Below, one piece after another: positions 1 to 8,078 of a stretch of DNA of 64,000 nt (the stretch's first letter is position 1; every line of letters begins with the position of its first letter). Made by a program: the position numbers and the translations under genes. Below the pieces are notes generated by a model. The model did not search any database. It was not told the origin of the DNA and saw nothing but the letters and a program-made list of their open reading frames with translations. The DNA is taken from NCBI RefSeq assembly GCF_000384395.1, contig NZ_ARWE01000001.1, positions 1,054,001 to 1,118,000 of the forward strand. The letters run 5' to 3'. Source of the DNA: Geopsychrobacter electrodiphilus DSM 16401. GTDB lineage: Bacteria > Desulfobacterota > Desulfuromonadia > Desulfuromonadales > Geopsychrobacteraceae.

Positions 1-972
1 GTTGGAGCGTGCTGCTGTTGCTTCGATCCCTTTTTCTCCGCCCATGCGGCCGGAGTTGACGTCGATCGCGACCAGGGCTTCGGTCTGGTCGATTACGATC
101 GACCCCCCTGAGGGGAGTGAAACCTGATTGCGGGCCAAGGATTCGATCTGTTCCTCAATCTGGTAACGTGAGAAGAGCGGACGTTTTTCGCGATGCTGCT
201 TCACCAGGTTCAGTTGATCCGGCATCACAAGGGAGAAGAAATCCCGGGCCTGCTGGTAGACCTGAGAGTCATCGATCATCACCTCATCCATATCGGTCGA
301 GAAATAATCCCGGATACTGCGGATAACGATATCCGATTCCTGATAGAGCTGGGCCGGGGCCTTGGCCTTCTCCTTGCGCGCGAGGATCCCTTTGTAGAGA
401 CTTACCAGGTAGTTGAAGTCGCGTTTCAGCTCGACCTCTTCCTTGCCTATGCCTGCGGTACGTACGATGTAGCCCATTTCGTCAGGCAGGTTAAGTTGCG
501 CCATGGTCTTTTTGAGGGTTTTGCGTTCCTTTTCATCCTCGATTTTGCGTGAGACCCCTTTGGTGCTGCTGTCGGGCATGAGCACCATGTAGCGTCCGGG
601 GAGCGAGAGGAAGGTGGTGAGGGCCGCACCTTTGGTACCGCGCTCACCCTTGACCACCTGGACCAGAATTTCCTGGCCGCGATGGAGTATCTCGCTGATG
701 CGCGGGTATTCTTTGGAGTCGGATTTGCGGGCGGGGTGAAGATCAGGGTGAATTTCACCTGTTTGCAGAAAACCGTGTTTTTCGGCGCCATAATCGACAA
801 AGGCGGCCTGCAGGCCAGGCTCAACCCGGACGACAACCGCCTTGTAGATGTTTCCTTTAGTTTGCAGCTGGCCAGCGATCTCGATATCGAGCTCGCTGAG
901 AATTCCGTCGACCACAATCGCAACCCGGTTTTCTTCCGGGTGCGATGCGTTGATCAGCATCTTCTTGCTCAT
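1..972 (-). CDS. rng: Ribonuclease G/E, N-terminal part (cut by window edge)
   Basis: The minus strand is open for 324 codons from an ATG at 972 to the window edge, so the C-terminus lies outside. The protein begins MSKKMLINAS, typical of the RNase E/G start. An S1-type RNA-binding region follows (about residues 35-125; FVDYG and HGFLQTGEI are visible). The visible end contains IDVNSG, whose Asp (residue 304) corresponds to the first catalytic metal ligand of RNase E/G. The family cleaves single-stranded RNA in rRNA maturation and mRNA decay. A purine-rich AGAGAGG lies 8 bases before the ATG. I cannot see whether this is the short RNase G type or a longer RNase E type because the tail is missing. 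Confidence 0.93.
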   Translation of the reverse strand, partial: MSKKMLINASHPEENRVAIVVDGILSELDIEIAGQLQTKGNIYKAVVVRVEPGLQAAFVDYGAEKHGFLQTGEIHPDLHPARKSDSKEYPRISEILHRGQEILVQVVKGERGTKGAALTTFLSLPGRYMVLMPDSSTKGVSRKIEDEKERKTLKKTMAQLNLPDEMGYIVRTAGIGKEEVELKRDFNYLVSLYKGILARKEKAKAPAQLYQESDIVIRSIRDYFSTDMDEVMIDDSQVYQQARDFFSLVMPDQLNLVKQHREKRPLFSRYQIEEQIESLARNQVSLPSGGSIVIDQTEALVAIDVNSGRMGGEKGIEATAARSN

Positions 973-1190
973 GATATAAACCTCTCTTGGTACCCCCAGT
1001 ACCAGACCTGCAATCCACGCAAGGACCACACCGTAAGTTCATACGGGGTCCGCCGTGCATGTTGCGAGGTCTAAATGTGGTGTCTCCCTTGACCGGGAGA
1101 GGGCCCCGAAATGGGGCGGTAACCGGCAACCTCAACGCCTGGGGACAGCGGAGGTCGATCCGGTAAAACTCGTGTCGCGTAAGTGGCGAC
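973..1190 (-). promoter_or_regulatory. Structured 5' leader of the RNase G/E gene
   Basis: Between the proposed promoter and the RNase start lie about 210 bases with no credible reading frame. On the minus strand it can form several hairpins: a 5-bp GCCCC/GGGGC stem (1103-1117) and, just before the ribosome binding site, a 6-bp TGGTAC/GTACCA stem (988-1004). Escherichia coli rne is autoregulated through a long structured leader. The resemblance here is only architectural, so a regulatory role is an inference. Confidence 0.4.
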
Positions 1191-1191
1191 T

Positions 1192-1221
1192 ATAACAGAA
1201 AGTTATAAGAAAGCTACACAA
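1192..1221 (-). promoter_or_regulatory. Candidate promoter for RNase G/E with a dyad over the -10
   Basis: On the minus strand TTGTGT (1216-1221) and TGTTAT (1192-1197) are separated by 18 bases, a moderate sigma-70 match. A perfect dyad, TATAAC-5 bases-GTTATA (1191-1207), overlaps the -10 element and could be a repressor site. The hexamers are imperfect, so the call is tentative. Confidence 0.35.
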
Positions 1222-1319
1222 AACATCAGGTGGCCCTTTGCCTTTGCGGGGGCGTTGCGTTGCGAACCGACCTCTAAAAAGGGATTGAAATGACTTAGGC
1301 TATTTCACAAGCGAGATAG

Positions 1320-1357
1320 TGTGGAATATTCGACATTTTGATGTATCATATTCTACA
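1320..1357 (+). promoter_or_regulatory. Pair of related palindromes upstream of the cus operon
   Basis: Two 16-bp imperfect palindromes share the pattern TGTnGAATATnnnACA. Site 1 is TGTGGAATATTCGACA (1320-1335). Site 2 is 1342-1357 and reads TGTAGAATATGATACA on the minus strand. Their centres are 22 bp apart, two helical turns, as expected for cooperative binding of a dimeric regulator. They lie 125-160 bases before the first gene of the metal-efflux operon. No regulator gene is adjacent, so the binding protein is unknown. Confidence 0.45.
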
Positions 1358-1480
1358 TGAGACGATTAACATATCTTTATTTTTTATGCTAAGCGATTGG
1401 AATATAAGAACAAATATGCTTGGTATGAGTTTTGATACAAGTGACAGGATGCTATTAACCCGATTATGGAGTTTTGCGCC

Positions 1481-2779
1481 ATGAAGTTGTTGTTATCATT
1501 GATCGTTCTTTTGTGCAGCCTGTCTATTGCCCTGCCGGTGTTTGCTGGTATGCCGGTGGATTCTGAGCTGCTTTCTTCCCTTCTTGCAGAAGCTGAAATC
1601 CATAATCCGGCATTGCAGTCAGCACGTGAGGCTCTGGATGTGGCGGCCTCCCAGATTGATCAGGTTTCAGCTCTGCCAGATCCGATGCTGTCGATCAGCC
1701 TGATGAATTACCCAATAGATACGTTGCGTAACGATAAAACGGCGATGACCGGTAATGACTTCAAGTTGTCGCAGATGTTTCCCTTCCCCGGAAAACTTGC
1801 CACCAAGAAAGAGCTTGCCCATCAGCACGAACTCTGGGCAAAAGCAAAATATGAAGATCTGGTGTTGCAGGTTCGCCAGCAGATTCGAGACACCTGGTTC
1901 AAATTGAGCTTTCAACGTCAGGCAATTGGCCTGATACAAACCAATATGAAGCTGATGGATGACTTTATCCGGCTGACCGAAGCGCGTTATCAGGTCGGCA
2001 AGGGTTTGCAGCAGAATGTTCTGAAGGCTCAGGTTGAGCGTTCGCGACTCCTTGATCGTCTGCTTGGCCTGCAGCAGGATGCTGAAAACAGCAAGGCGCG
2101 GATTAACAGTCTGGTCGGACGGCCAACGGAACAGTCCCTTGCTGATATCGACGAACCCGTTGAGGTTTCGTACACCCCGAGCCTCGAAAACTTACGTAAA
2201 CTGGCACGTCAAAATCGCCCGATGTTCGGTGCTTTTGACGCATTGATAGGCCAATCTGAACAGAAGGGCAAGCTGGCCAAGCTCGATTATCGTCCCGACT
2301 TTACGGTCTGGGCAGGTTACCGCTTTCGTGCCGATGATCTCCCCGACAAGGGCACCGATTTTGTCAGTGGCGGAGTCAGCCTGAACCTCCCTTTCCCCAA
2401 CGCCAAACGGCGGGCTGCAGTGCGGGAAGCCGATGCGAGTCTGCGGATGGCTCACCAGCAGCGTAACGAGTTTACCCGTCAAGTCGATCTGGCATTACAT
2501 AACGGTCTGACAGATCTGCAGCAGGCTCAGCAGCTGGTTAAGCTCTACCGTGGCGGCATCATTCCCCAAGCTGAGCAAACCTACAAGGCGACCTTGTCGG
2601 CCTATCAGGTGGACAAGGTCGATTTCTTGACCCTGACTGATTCGCTAATGACGGTTTACCGTTTTCGTATCGATCTGGCGCGTGCCGAATCCGACGTTCA
2701 GCGCAGTGCCGCACGGTTGCTCGCAACCACCGGCCTGGACGATATCGCTCAATCTATCTCCCCCTCTCTCGACCGATAA
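1481..2779 (+). CDS. cusC: Outer-membrane efflux protein of a Cus/Czc-type system (CusC/CzcC-like)
   Basis: This is a 432-residue TolC-like outer-membrane channel subunit of the outer membrane factor family, which connects to an RND pump to expel metal ions. A signal peptide is visible (MKLLLSLIVLLCSLSIALPVFAG). Long amphipathic helical stretches follow in two repeats (OEP domains, about residues 35-215 and 225-420). The start at 1481 is preferred because GGAG lies 9 bases upstream and the signal peptide begins there. An ATG five codons earlier (1466) would add MEFCA. There is no lipobox Cys at the cleavage site, unlike lipidated E. coli CusC. It is the first gene of a four-gene operon, 11 bases before the adaptor gene. 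Confidence 0.88.
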   Translation: MKLLLSLIVLLCSLSIALPVFAGMPVDSELLSSLLAEAEIHNPALQSAREALDVAASQIDQVSALPDPMLSISLMNYPIDTLRNDKTAMTGNDFKLSQMFPFPGKLATKKELAHQHELWAKAKYEDLVLQVRQQIRDTWFKLSFQRQAIGLIQTNMKLMDDFIRLTEARYQVGKGLQQNVLKAQVERSRLLDRLLGLQQDAENSKARINSLVGRPTEQSLADIDEPVEVSYTPSLENLRKLARQNRPMFGAFDALIGQSEQKGKLAKLDYRPDFTVWAGYRFRADDLPDKGTDFVSGGVSLNLPFPNAKRRAAVREADASLRMAHQQRNEFTRQVDLALHNGLTDLQQAQQLVKLYRGGIIPQAEQTYKATLSAYQVDKVDFLTLTDSLMTVYRFRIDLARAESDVQRSAARLLATTGLDDIAQSISPSLDR

Positions 2780-2790
2780 GGACGCTCCTC

Positions 2791-4149
2791 ATGCGTAAGC
2801 TTACTCTCTCATTATTATTCATGCCCCTGGCTGTGCTTCTGTTGGCAGGACTTTACTGGATGACGGCCTCGATGCTCGCACCTCAGACGGTCGATTTTAG
2901 TATCATTAGACGTGCTGCCGCTGCCGAGAGGAAAGTCAAATACTGGAAGGCGCCGATGGATCCGACCTATATCCGTAACGCCCCGGGAAAATCGCCGATG
3001 GGGATGGATCTGGTCCCGGTTTACGAAGACGATGCGCAAAGCGGCTCAACCCTCAGTATCGATCCTGTGACCGCCCAGAATATGGGGGTCCGTACGGCAC
3101 CGGTGGTCGTAGGGGATATCTTTAAACGGATCCGCACCGTCGGTCTGATCGCTTACGAAGAACCGAGGCAGTACTCCGTTAACGCCAGAATCTCAGGCTG
3201 GGTCGAGAAACTCTATGTCAACGAGAAGGGCCAGAAGGTCAAGCAAGGGCAGCCGCTGTTAGAGATCTATAGCCCCGAACTGGTAACCGCCCAGCAGGAG
3301 TTGATTCTGGCGAAGCAGAACCTTGCTGGTCTCTCAAAAAGCAGTTTCCCCGAGATCGTCGAGGGGGCAAAACGGCTGCTTGAAGCCTCGCGGAGTCGTT
3401 TGAGCCTGTGGGATATTTCAAGTGCACAGATCGCTCAGATCGAAAAAAGTGGTCAGGTGCAGAAACGTCTGACTCTTGAAGCGCCTCACTCCGGGATCGT
3501 GTCGATGAAAATGGTCACCGAGGGGATGCATATCCAGCCCGGTGCGCCATTGTTTCAGATCTCCGACCTCTCGCGGGTCTGGGTTTACGCTGATCTCTAC
3601 GAAAACGAACTGCCCTTCGTCAAGGTCGGACAGCAGGCCAGTGTGACCCTCCCCTATGCCAATGAGAAACCACGCAGCGCCAAAGTGAGTTACCTCTACC
3701 CCTATGTCGATGCCAAGACCCGTACGGTCAAGGCGCGGTTGGAGTTTTCCAACACCGACCGCAGCCTGCGCCCCGATATGTATGTCAACGTCGAGATTCA
3801 GGCCGAACCGCGCACGCATGTGCTGATGATACCGGCCGAAGCGGTTCTGAATTCGGGCGACAAACAGCGGGTCTTTGTTGCTTTGGGCGGCGGGAAGTTT
3901 GAACCGCGCATGGTCAAGACCGGGGTTCAGGGCGACGCGGGCATGATTGAAATTGTGAGCGGTGTCGCTCCCGGTGAAACGGTGGTGACCTCGGCTCAGT
4001 TCCTGTTTGATTCGGAAAGTCAGCTGCGCGAGGCGGTTAATAAAATGCTGGAGCCGAAAAAAGAGCCCTCCGCCGATGCTGGAGCCGCTGCCGATCTGTT
4101 TGGCGATGAAAAAGCTTCCTCCAAAAAGAAACTCGATGACCTCTTCTGA
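2791..4149 (+). CDS. cusB: Efflux RND periplasmic adaptor subunit (CusB-like membrane fusion protein)
   Basis: This 452-residue adaptor bridges the inner-membrane pump and the outer-membrane channel. An N-terminal anchor helix or signal (residues 5-27) is followed by a heavy-metal-binding segment (about 50-80) with YWKAPMDP and GKSPMGMDLVPVYE. It is the Met-type variant found in CusB-like proteins that accompany Cu(I)/Ag(I) pumps. Then come the lipoyl/barrel-sandwich, hairpin and beta-barrel regions (for example SGWVEKLYVNEKGQKVKQGQ, and APHSGIVSMK on return). The Lys/Asp-rich tail (about 420-452) is variable. A Shine-Dalgarno AAGGA lies just upstream. It sits between the cusC-like and cusA-like genes. 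Confidence 0.92.
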   Translation: MRKLTLSLLFMPLAVLLLAGLYWMTASMLAPQTVDFSIIRRAAAAERKVKYWKAPMDPTYIRNAPGKSPMGMDLVPVYEDDAQSGSTLSIDPVTAQNMGVRTAPVVVGDIFKRIRTVGLIAYEEPRQYSVNARISGWVEKLYVNEKGQKVKQGQPLLEIYSPELVTAQQELILAKQNLAGLSKSSFPEIVEGAKRLLEASRSRLSLWDISSAQIAQIEKSGQVQKRLTLEAPHSGIVSMKMVTEGMHIQPGAPLFQISDLSRVWVYADLYENELPFVKVGQQASVTLPYANEKPRSAKVSYLYPYVDAKTRTVKARLEFSNTDRSLRPDMYVNVEIQAEPRTHVLMIPAEAVLNSGDKQRVFVALGGGKFEPRMVKTGVQGDAGMIEIVSGVAPGETVVTSAQFLFDSESQLREAVNKMLEPKKEPSADAGAAADLFGDEKASSKKKLDDLF

Positions 4150-4178
4150 TTCGACTGTGCTGAGCTAAGGAAATCGCC

Positions 4179-7100
4179 ATGCTTGAAAAGATCATTACCC
4201 TCTCGATTCGCAACAAATTTATGGTCGTACTGGCCACCGTCTTTCTGATCATCGGTGGGCTTTATGCGGTGTCCAAGACCTCCCTCGATGCGATTCCCGA
4301 TCTGTCGGATGTTCAGGTGATTGTCTTTACCAAGTATCCGGGGCAGGCCCCCCAGGTGGTCGAAGACCAGATCACCTACCCGTTGACCACCCAGATGTTG
4401 GCCGTCCCCTATGCCAAGACGGTGCGCGGCTACTCCTTCTTCGGTCTGTCTTTCGTCTATATTATTTTTGAAGACGGCACCGACATGTACTGGGCGCGTT
4501 CACGGGTGCTCGAGTACCTGAACTATGCCGCAGGCAAGCTGCCGGCCGGGGTCACGCCCGCTCTCGGCGCCGATGCCACCGGAGTCGGCTGGGTCTATGA
4601 GTATGTGCTCGAGAGCAAAAATCACGATCTGCAGCAGCTGCGCTCGATTCAGGATTGGTATCTGCGTTATGAGTTGACCGCCGTAGACGGGGTTTCCGAG
4701 GTCGCCAGCATCGGCGGCTATGTCAAACAGTATCAGGTCAAAGTCGATCCGAACCGCCTTGCGGCCTACGGTATCTCACTCGCTCAGCTGCGCATGGCGA
4801 TTAAGCGCAGCAATAATGACGTCGGTGGAAGGCTGGTCGAGATGGGCGAGACCGAATTCATGGTCCGCGGTCTGGGTTACATAAAGTCGGTTGCTGATCT
4901 GGAGCAGGTGGTGGTGAGCACCGATAAGCGCGGCACCCCGATTCTGGTCAGGGATATTGCCCGGGTCGAGATTGGGCCGGAGTTGCGCCGTGGCCTGGCT
5001 GAACTGGATGGCAAGGGCGAAGCGGTCGGCGGCGTTGTTATTATGCGCTACGGCGAAAATGCGCTGAAGACGATCGAAAACGTCAAGAAAAAGCTCAAAC
5101 AACTGCAGGCCGGACTGCCGGACGGGGTGACGATCAAGGCAGTTTACGATCGCAGCGGCTTGATTGAACGCGCGGTCGAAACCCTGAAAGGCAAGTTGAT
5201 CGAAGAGAGTATCGTCGTGGCCCTCGTCGTGGCGCTCTTTCTCTTCCATCTGCGCAGCGCACTGGTGGCGATCTTCACCCTGCCGGTGGCGATTCTTATC
5301 GCCTTTATCATCATGCACGCCCAGGGGATCAACGCCAATATCATGAGTCTCGGCGGCATCGCCATCGCCATCGGGGCGATGATCGACGCCGCGATCGTCA
5401 TGATCGAAAACGCGCATAAACATCTTGAACATAAAAAACCGGATGAAGCGCACTGGGATGTCATCCTGAAGGCGGCCAAAGAGGTCGGTCCTTCGCTCTT
5501 CTACTCGCTGTTGATCATCACCGTCTCCTTCGTGCCGGTCTTTACCCTGACCGGACAGTCCGGGCGGCTGTTTAAGCCGCTGGCGTTCACCAAGACCTAT
5601 TCCATGGGGGCGGCCGCTTTTCTTTCGGTGACCCTGGTGCCGGTGCTGATGGGCTGGTTTATCCGCGGCAAGATCCCCTCGGAAACCGCCAATCCGATCA
5701 ACCGCTTCTTGATTCGCAGCTACCATCCGGTCGTCGATTTTGTGCTCAGGTGGCGCAAGATGGTGTTGCTGGTGGCGCTGCTGGTGACCATCTCGATCAT
5801 CCTGCCGCTGAAGCAGATCGGCTCGGAATTCATGCCGCCGCTCTACGAGGGGGATCTGCTCTATATGCCGACCACCCTGCCGGGAATCTCCATCACCAAG
5901 GCGCGCGAGCTTGTGCAACAGACCGACCGGATTATCGCCAGCTTCCCCGAAGTGGAACATGTCTTCGGTAAGGCGGGCCGTGCCGAGACCGCGACCGATC
6001 CTGCGCCGCTGTCGATGCTTGAGACCACCATCATGCTCAAGCCCGAGGCGGACTGGCCCAAGGTTAAGAGCGAGCGCTTCTACACGAGTTGGGATGAGGG
6101 ACTCGACTGGCTGAAGAAGCCCTTGCGTCTGGTCTGGCCCGAAGAGGCGACGATCAGCGTGAATCAGTTGAAGCAGCAGCTCGACAAGGCGATCCACTTT
6201 CCTGGCGTAACCAACGCCTGGACCATGCCGATCAAAACCCGCATCGATATGCTGGCGACCGGCATCAAGACCCCAGTCGGCATCAAGATCATGGGGGACA
6301 ACCTTGAGACCCTCAGCCGTCTTGGTAAAGAAGTTGAGGCGGCGATGCGCGATGTCCCTGGCACCCTGTCGGCTTTTTCTGAGCGGGTGGTGGGGGGCAA
6401 TTACCTCGATTATGAGATCGATCGTCAGGCAGCTGCGCGCTACGGCCTGACGGTTGGTGCTATTCAGGATGTGATTCAGACCGCCATCGGCGGCATGAAC
6501 GTCACCCAGACGGTCGAAGGCCTCGAACGCTACCCGGTTAATATCCGCTATGATCGCGACTATCGGAATAATCTCGAGGCCCTCAAGCGCATTCTGATTA
6601 CCACTCCGCAGGGTGCACGAATCCCGATCAGCCAGGTGGCCAAAGTCAGCATCAAGAAAGGACCACCCGGCATCAAAAGCGAAAACGCGCGTCGTACGGC
6701 CTGGGTCTATGTCGATATGACCGGTAGTGATATTGGCAGCTTTGTCAAGAGTGCCCAGCAGGCCGTCAGCGAAAAGGTTAAGCTCCCGCCCGGCTATAAC
6801 CTGGTTTGGAGCGGTCAGTACGAATATATGCAGGAAGCGAATCAGCGGCTGCAGATGGTCATCCCGCTGACCATCCTGGTGATTTTTGTCATCCTCTACA
6901 TGAGCACCAAGTCGCTGGTTAAAACCGCCATCGTCTTTGTTTCGGTGCCGATGGCCCTGGTCGGCTGCTTCTGGTTTATTTGGTTCTTGGGCTATAACAG
7001 CTCGATTGCGGTCTGGGTCGGGGTCATCGCCCTGGGCGGAATCGCGGCTGAAACCGGGGTGGTCATGCTGCTCTATCTCGATCTGGCATATAAGCTCTGG

Positions 7101-7481
7101 GAAGAGAAGGGACGTATGAAAACCCGAGGTGACTTGGTGCAGGCGATCCACCATGGCGCCGTCAGCCGGATACGACCGATTATTATGACGCTTTCGGTGA
7201 TCATCGCCGGTCTGGTGCCGATCATGTGGAGTCACGGTGCCGGTGCCGATGTCATGAAACGGATCGCCGCGCCGATGATCGGCGGGGTGGTGACCGCGGG
7301 GCTTATGGAGTTGACGGTCTTCCCGGTCATCTATTTTCTCTGGCGCGGTATTGGACTGATCAAAGATCTGACCCCGACATCTGCCGAAGATATCAGCGCG
7401 ACCGAAACCTTTATTGAACGACCGATCCGACGCAGGGAGAAATATGACTGGGAAGATGATCCAACAGATTCCCAGATTTAG
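4179..7481 (+). CDS. cusA: Heavy-metal RND efflux pump, CusA type
   Basis: This 1100-residue inner-membrane proton/metal antiporter of the HME-RND family has 12 membrane segments and two large periplasmic loops. The membrane motif GGIAIAIGAMIDAAIVMIEN carries the proton-relay Asp and is followed by AHKHLE. All three Met residues of the periplasmic Cu/Ag site of E. coli CusA have counterparts: M563 (LLYMPTTLPGIS), M613 (PLSMLETTI) and M691 (RIDMLATGI). This argues for monovalent Cu/Ag rather than Zn/Co/Cd. Relative to E. coli CusA, the stretch between the second and third Met is about 29 residues longer. The gene follows cusB by 29 bases. Long reading frames on the opposite strand here are codon-bias shadows. 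Confidence 0.95.
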   Translation: MLEKIITLSIRNKFMVVLATVFLIIGGLYAVSKTSLDAIPDLSDVQVIVFTKYPGQAPQVVEDQITYPLTTQMLAVPYAKTVRGYSFFGLSFVYIIFEDGTDMYWARSRVLEYLNYAAGKLPAGVTPALGADATGVGWVYEYVLESKNHDLQQLRSIQDWYLRYELTAVDGVSEVASIGGYVKQYQVKVDPNRLAAYGISLAQLRMAIKRSNNDVGGRLVEMGETEFMVRGLGYIKSVADLEQVVVSTDKRGTPILVRDIARVEIGPELRRGLAELDGKGEAVGGVVIMRYGENALKTIENVKKKLKQLQAGLPDGVTIKAVYDRSGLIERAVETLKGKLIEESIVVALVVALFLFHLRSALVAIFTLPVAILIAFIIMHAQGINANIMSLGGIAIAIGAMIDAAIVMIENAHKHLEHKKPDEAHWDVILKAAKEVGPSLFYSLLIITVSFVPVFTLTGQSGRLFKPLAFTKTYSMGAAAFLSVTLVPVLMGWFIRGKIPSETANPINRFLIRSYHPVVDFVLRWRKMVLLVALLVTISIILPLKQIGSEFMPPLYEGDLLYMPTTLPGISITKARELVQQTDRIIASFPEVEHVFGKAGRAETATDPAPLSMLETTIMLKPEADWPKVKSERFYTSWDEGLDWLKKPLRLVWPEEATISVNQLKQQLDKAIHFPGVTNAWTMPIKTRIDMLATGIKTPVGIKIMGDNLETLSRLGKEVEAAMRDVPGTLSAFSERVVGGNYLDYEIDRQAAARYGLTVGAIQDVIQTAIGGMNVTQTVEGLERYPVNIRYDRDYRNNLEALKRILITTPQGARIPISQVAKVSIKKGPPGIKSENARRTAWVYVDMTGSDIGSFVKSAQQAVSEKVKLPPGYNLVWSGQYEYMQEANQRLQMVIPLTILVIFVILYMSTKSLVKTAIVFVSVPMALVGCFWFIWFLGYNSSIAVWVGVIALGGIAAETGVVMLLYLDLAYKLWEEKGRMKTRGDLVQAIHHGAVSRIRPIIMTLSVIIAGLVPIMWSHGAGADVMKRIAAPMIGGVVTAGLMELTVFPVIYFLWRGIGLIKDLTPTSAEDISATETFIERPIRRREKYDWEDDPTDSQI

Positions 7482-7539
7482 GCCAAACAAACAGCTGACT
7501 GATATTCAGTCAATACCCAAAAACATTGAGGAGAAAAAC

Positions 7540-7977
7540 ATGAAAAAGTTATTAATTCTTGCCCTGATGGTAGTTCTGGTTCCCGCCACCGGCATGGCGA
7601 TGAAGGCGATGGACAACAAGGATATGAAGATGGACAAGGGTAGCATGGCGATGGAGGGCGTGATCATGTTGCAGGACGAGGTGGTCGATGGTGTCAAGGG
7701 TGCCGCTCACCTGATGGATGATCCCAAGATGGGCAAGATGCTGATGGTCATGTTCACCGATGAAAAGACGGGCGCAATGCTCAGTGAAGGTCGCTGCGCG
7801 CTCAAGATCGAAACCCCCGACGAGAAGGTTGGTGAAGCGCAGATGATGATGAAGAGCAAAGGGATGTTCGGTGTCGGTGTCAAGCTAGAGCAGAAAGGGA
7901 TGTATCATCTCAAGGTTGGAACCAAACTGGCTGACGGTACGAAACGCGCCTTCCATTTCCATTACGAGAACAAATAA
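7540..7977 (+). CDS. Small methionine-rich periplasmic protein, probable Cu/Ag binding
   Basis: The protein has 145 residues, 21 of them Met, with a signal peptide (MKKLLILALMVVLVPATGMA). A Met/Lys/Asp-rich linker (about 20-45; repeats of KDMKMD and SMAM) is followed by a beta-rich domain with QMMM and a terminal HFHYE. The start is fixed by GAGGAG 6 bases upstream. It closes the cus operon, in the position where some systems carry the metallochaperone CusF, but I do not see the CusF fold signature. The beta-strand pattern (FTDEKTGAMLSEG, KGMYHLKVG) loosely recalls YtkA/FixH-like Ig folds. A metal-delivery or buffering role is inferred from composition and position. Confidence 0.8.
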   Translation: MKKLLILALMVVLVPATGMAMKAMDNKDMKMDKGSMAMEGVIMLQDEVVDGVKGAAHLMDDPKMGKMLMVMFTDEKTGAMLSEGRCALKIETPDEKVGEAQMMMKSKGMFGVGVKLEQKGMYHLKVGTKLADGTKRAFHFHYENK

Positions 7978-7981
7978 GTCC

Positions 7982-8016
7982 AAAGCCCTCTGTCCCTGAT
8001 CGGACAGAGGGCTTTT
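7982..8016 (+). terminator. Rho-independent terminator of the cus operon
   Basis: A perfect stem (AAAGCCCTCTGTCC pairing with GGACAGAGGGCTTT) around a 6-base loop leads into a T run. It begins 5 bases after the Met-rich protein's stop codon. Confidence 0.93.
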
Positions 8017-8060
8017 TCTTGAACCTTTCCTCAGCTCCTGTCTTTTTCTCCCCCTCTCTT

Positions 8061-8078
8061 TATGCTATAACACGCGCC
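8061..8078 (+). promoter_or_regulatory. Candidate -10 region immediately before the ABC-F start (possible leaderless mRNA)
   Basis: TATGCTATAAC lies only 8-13 bases before the ATG at 8079, and no Shine-Dalgarno sequence precedes that ATG. If TATAAC (8066-8071) is the -10 element, transcription would begin at or next to the start codon. No convincing -35 hexamer is seen at the right distance, so this is tentative. Confidence 0.3.

Noticed and set aside
4776-7490. Open frame of 904 codons on the minus strand opposite the CusA gene
   Set aside because: It is antisense to a clear RND pump, has no recognisable domain and is rich in His/Asp/Arg/Gln as expected for a codon-bias shadow.
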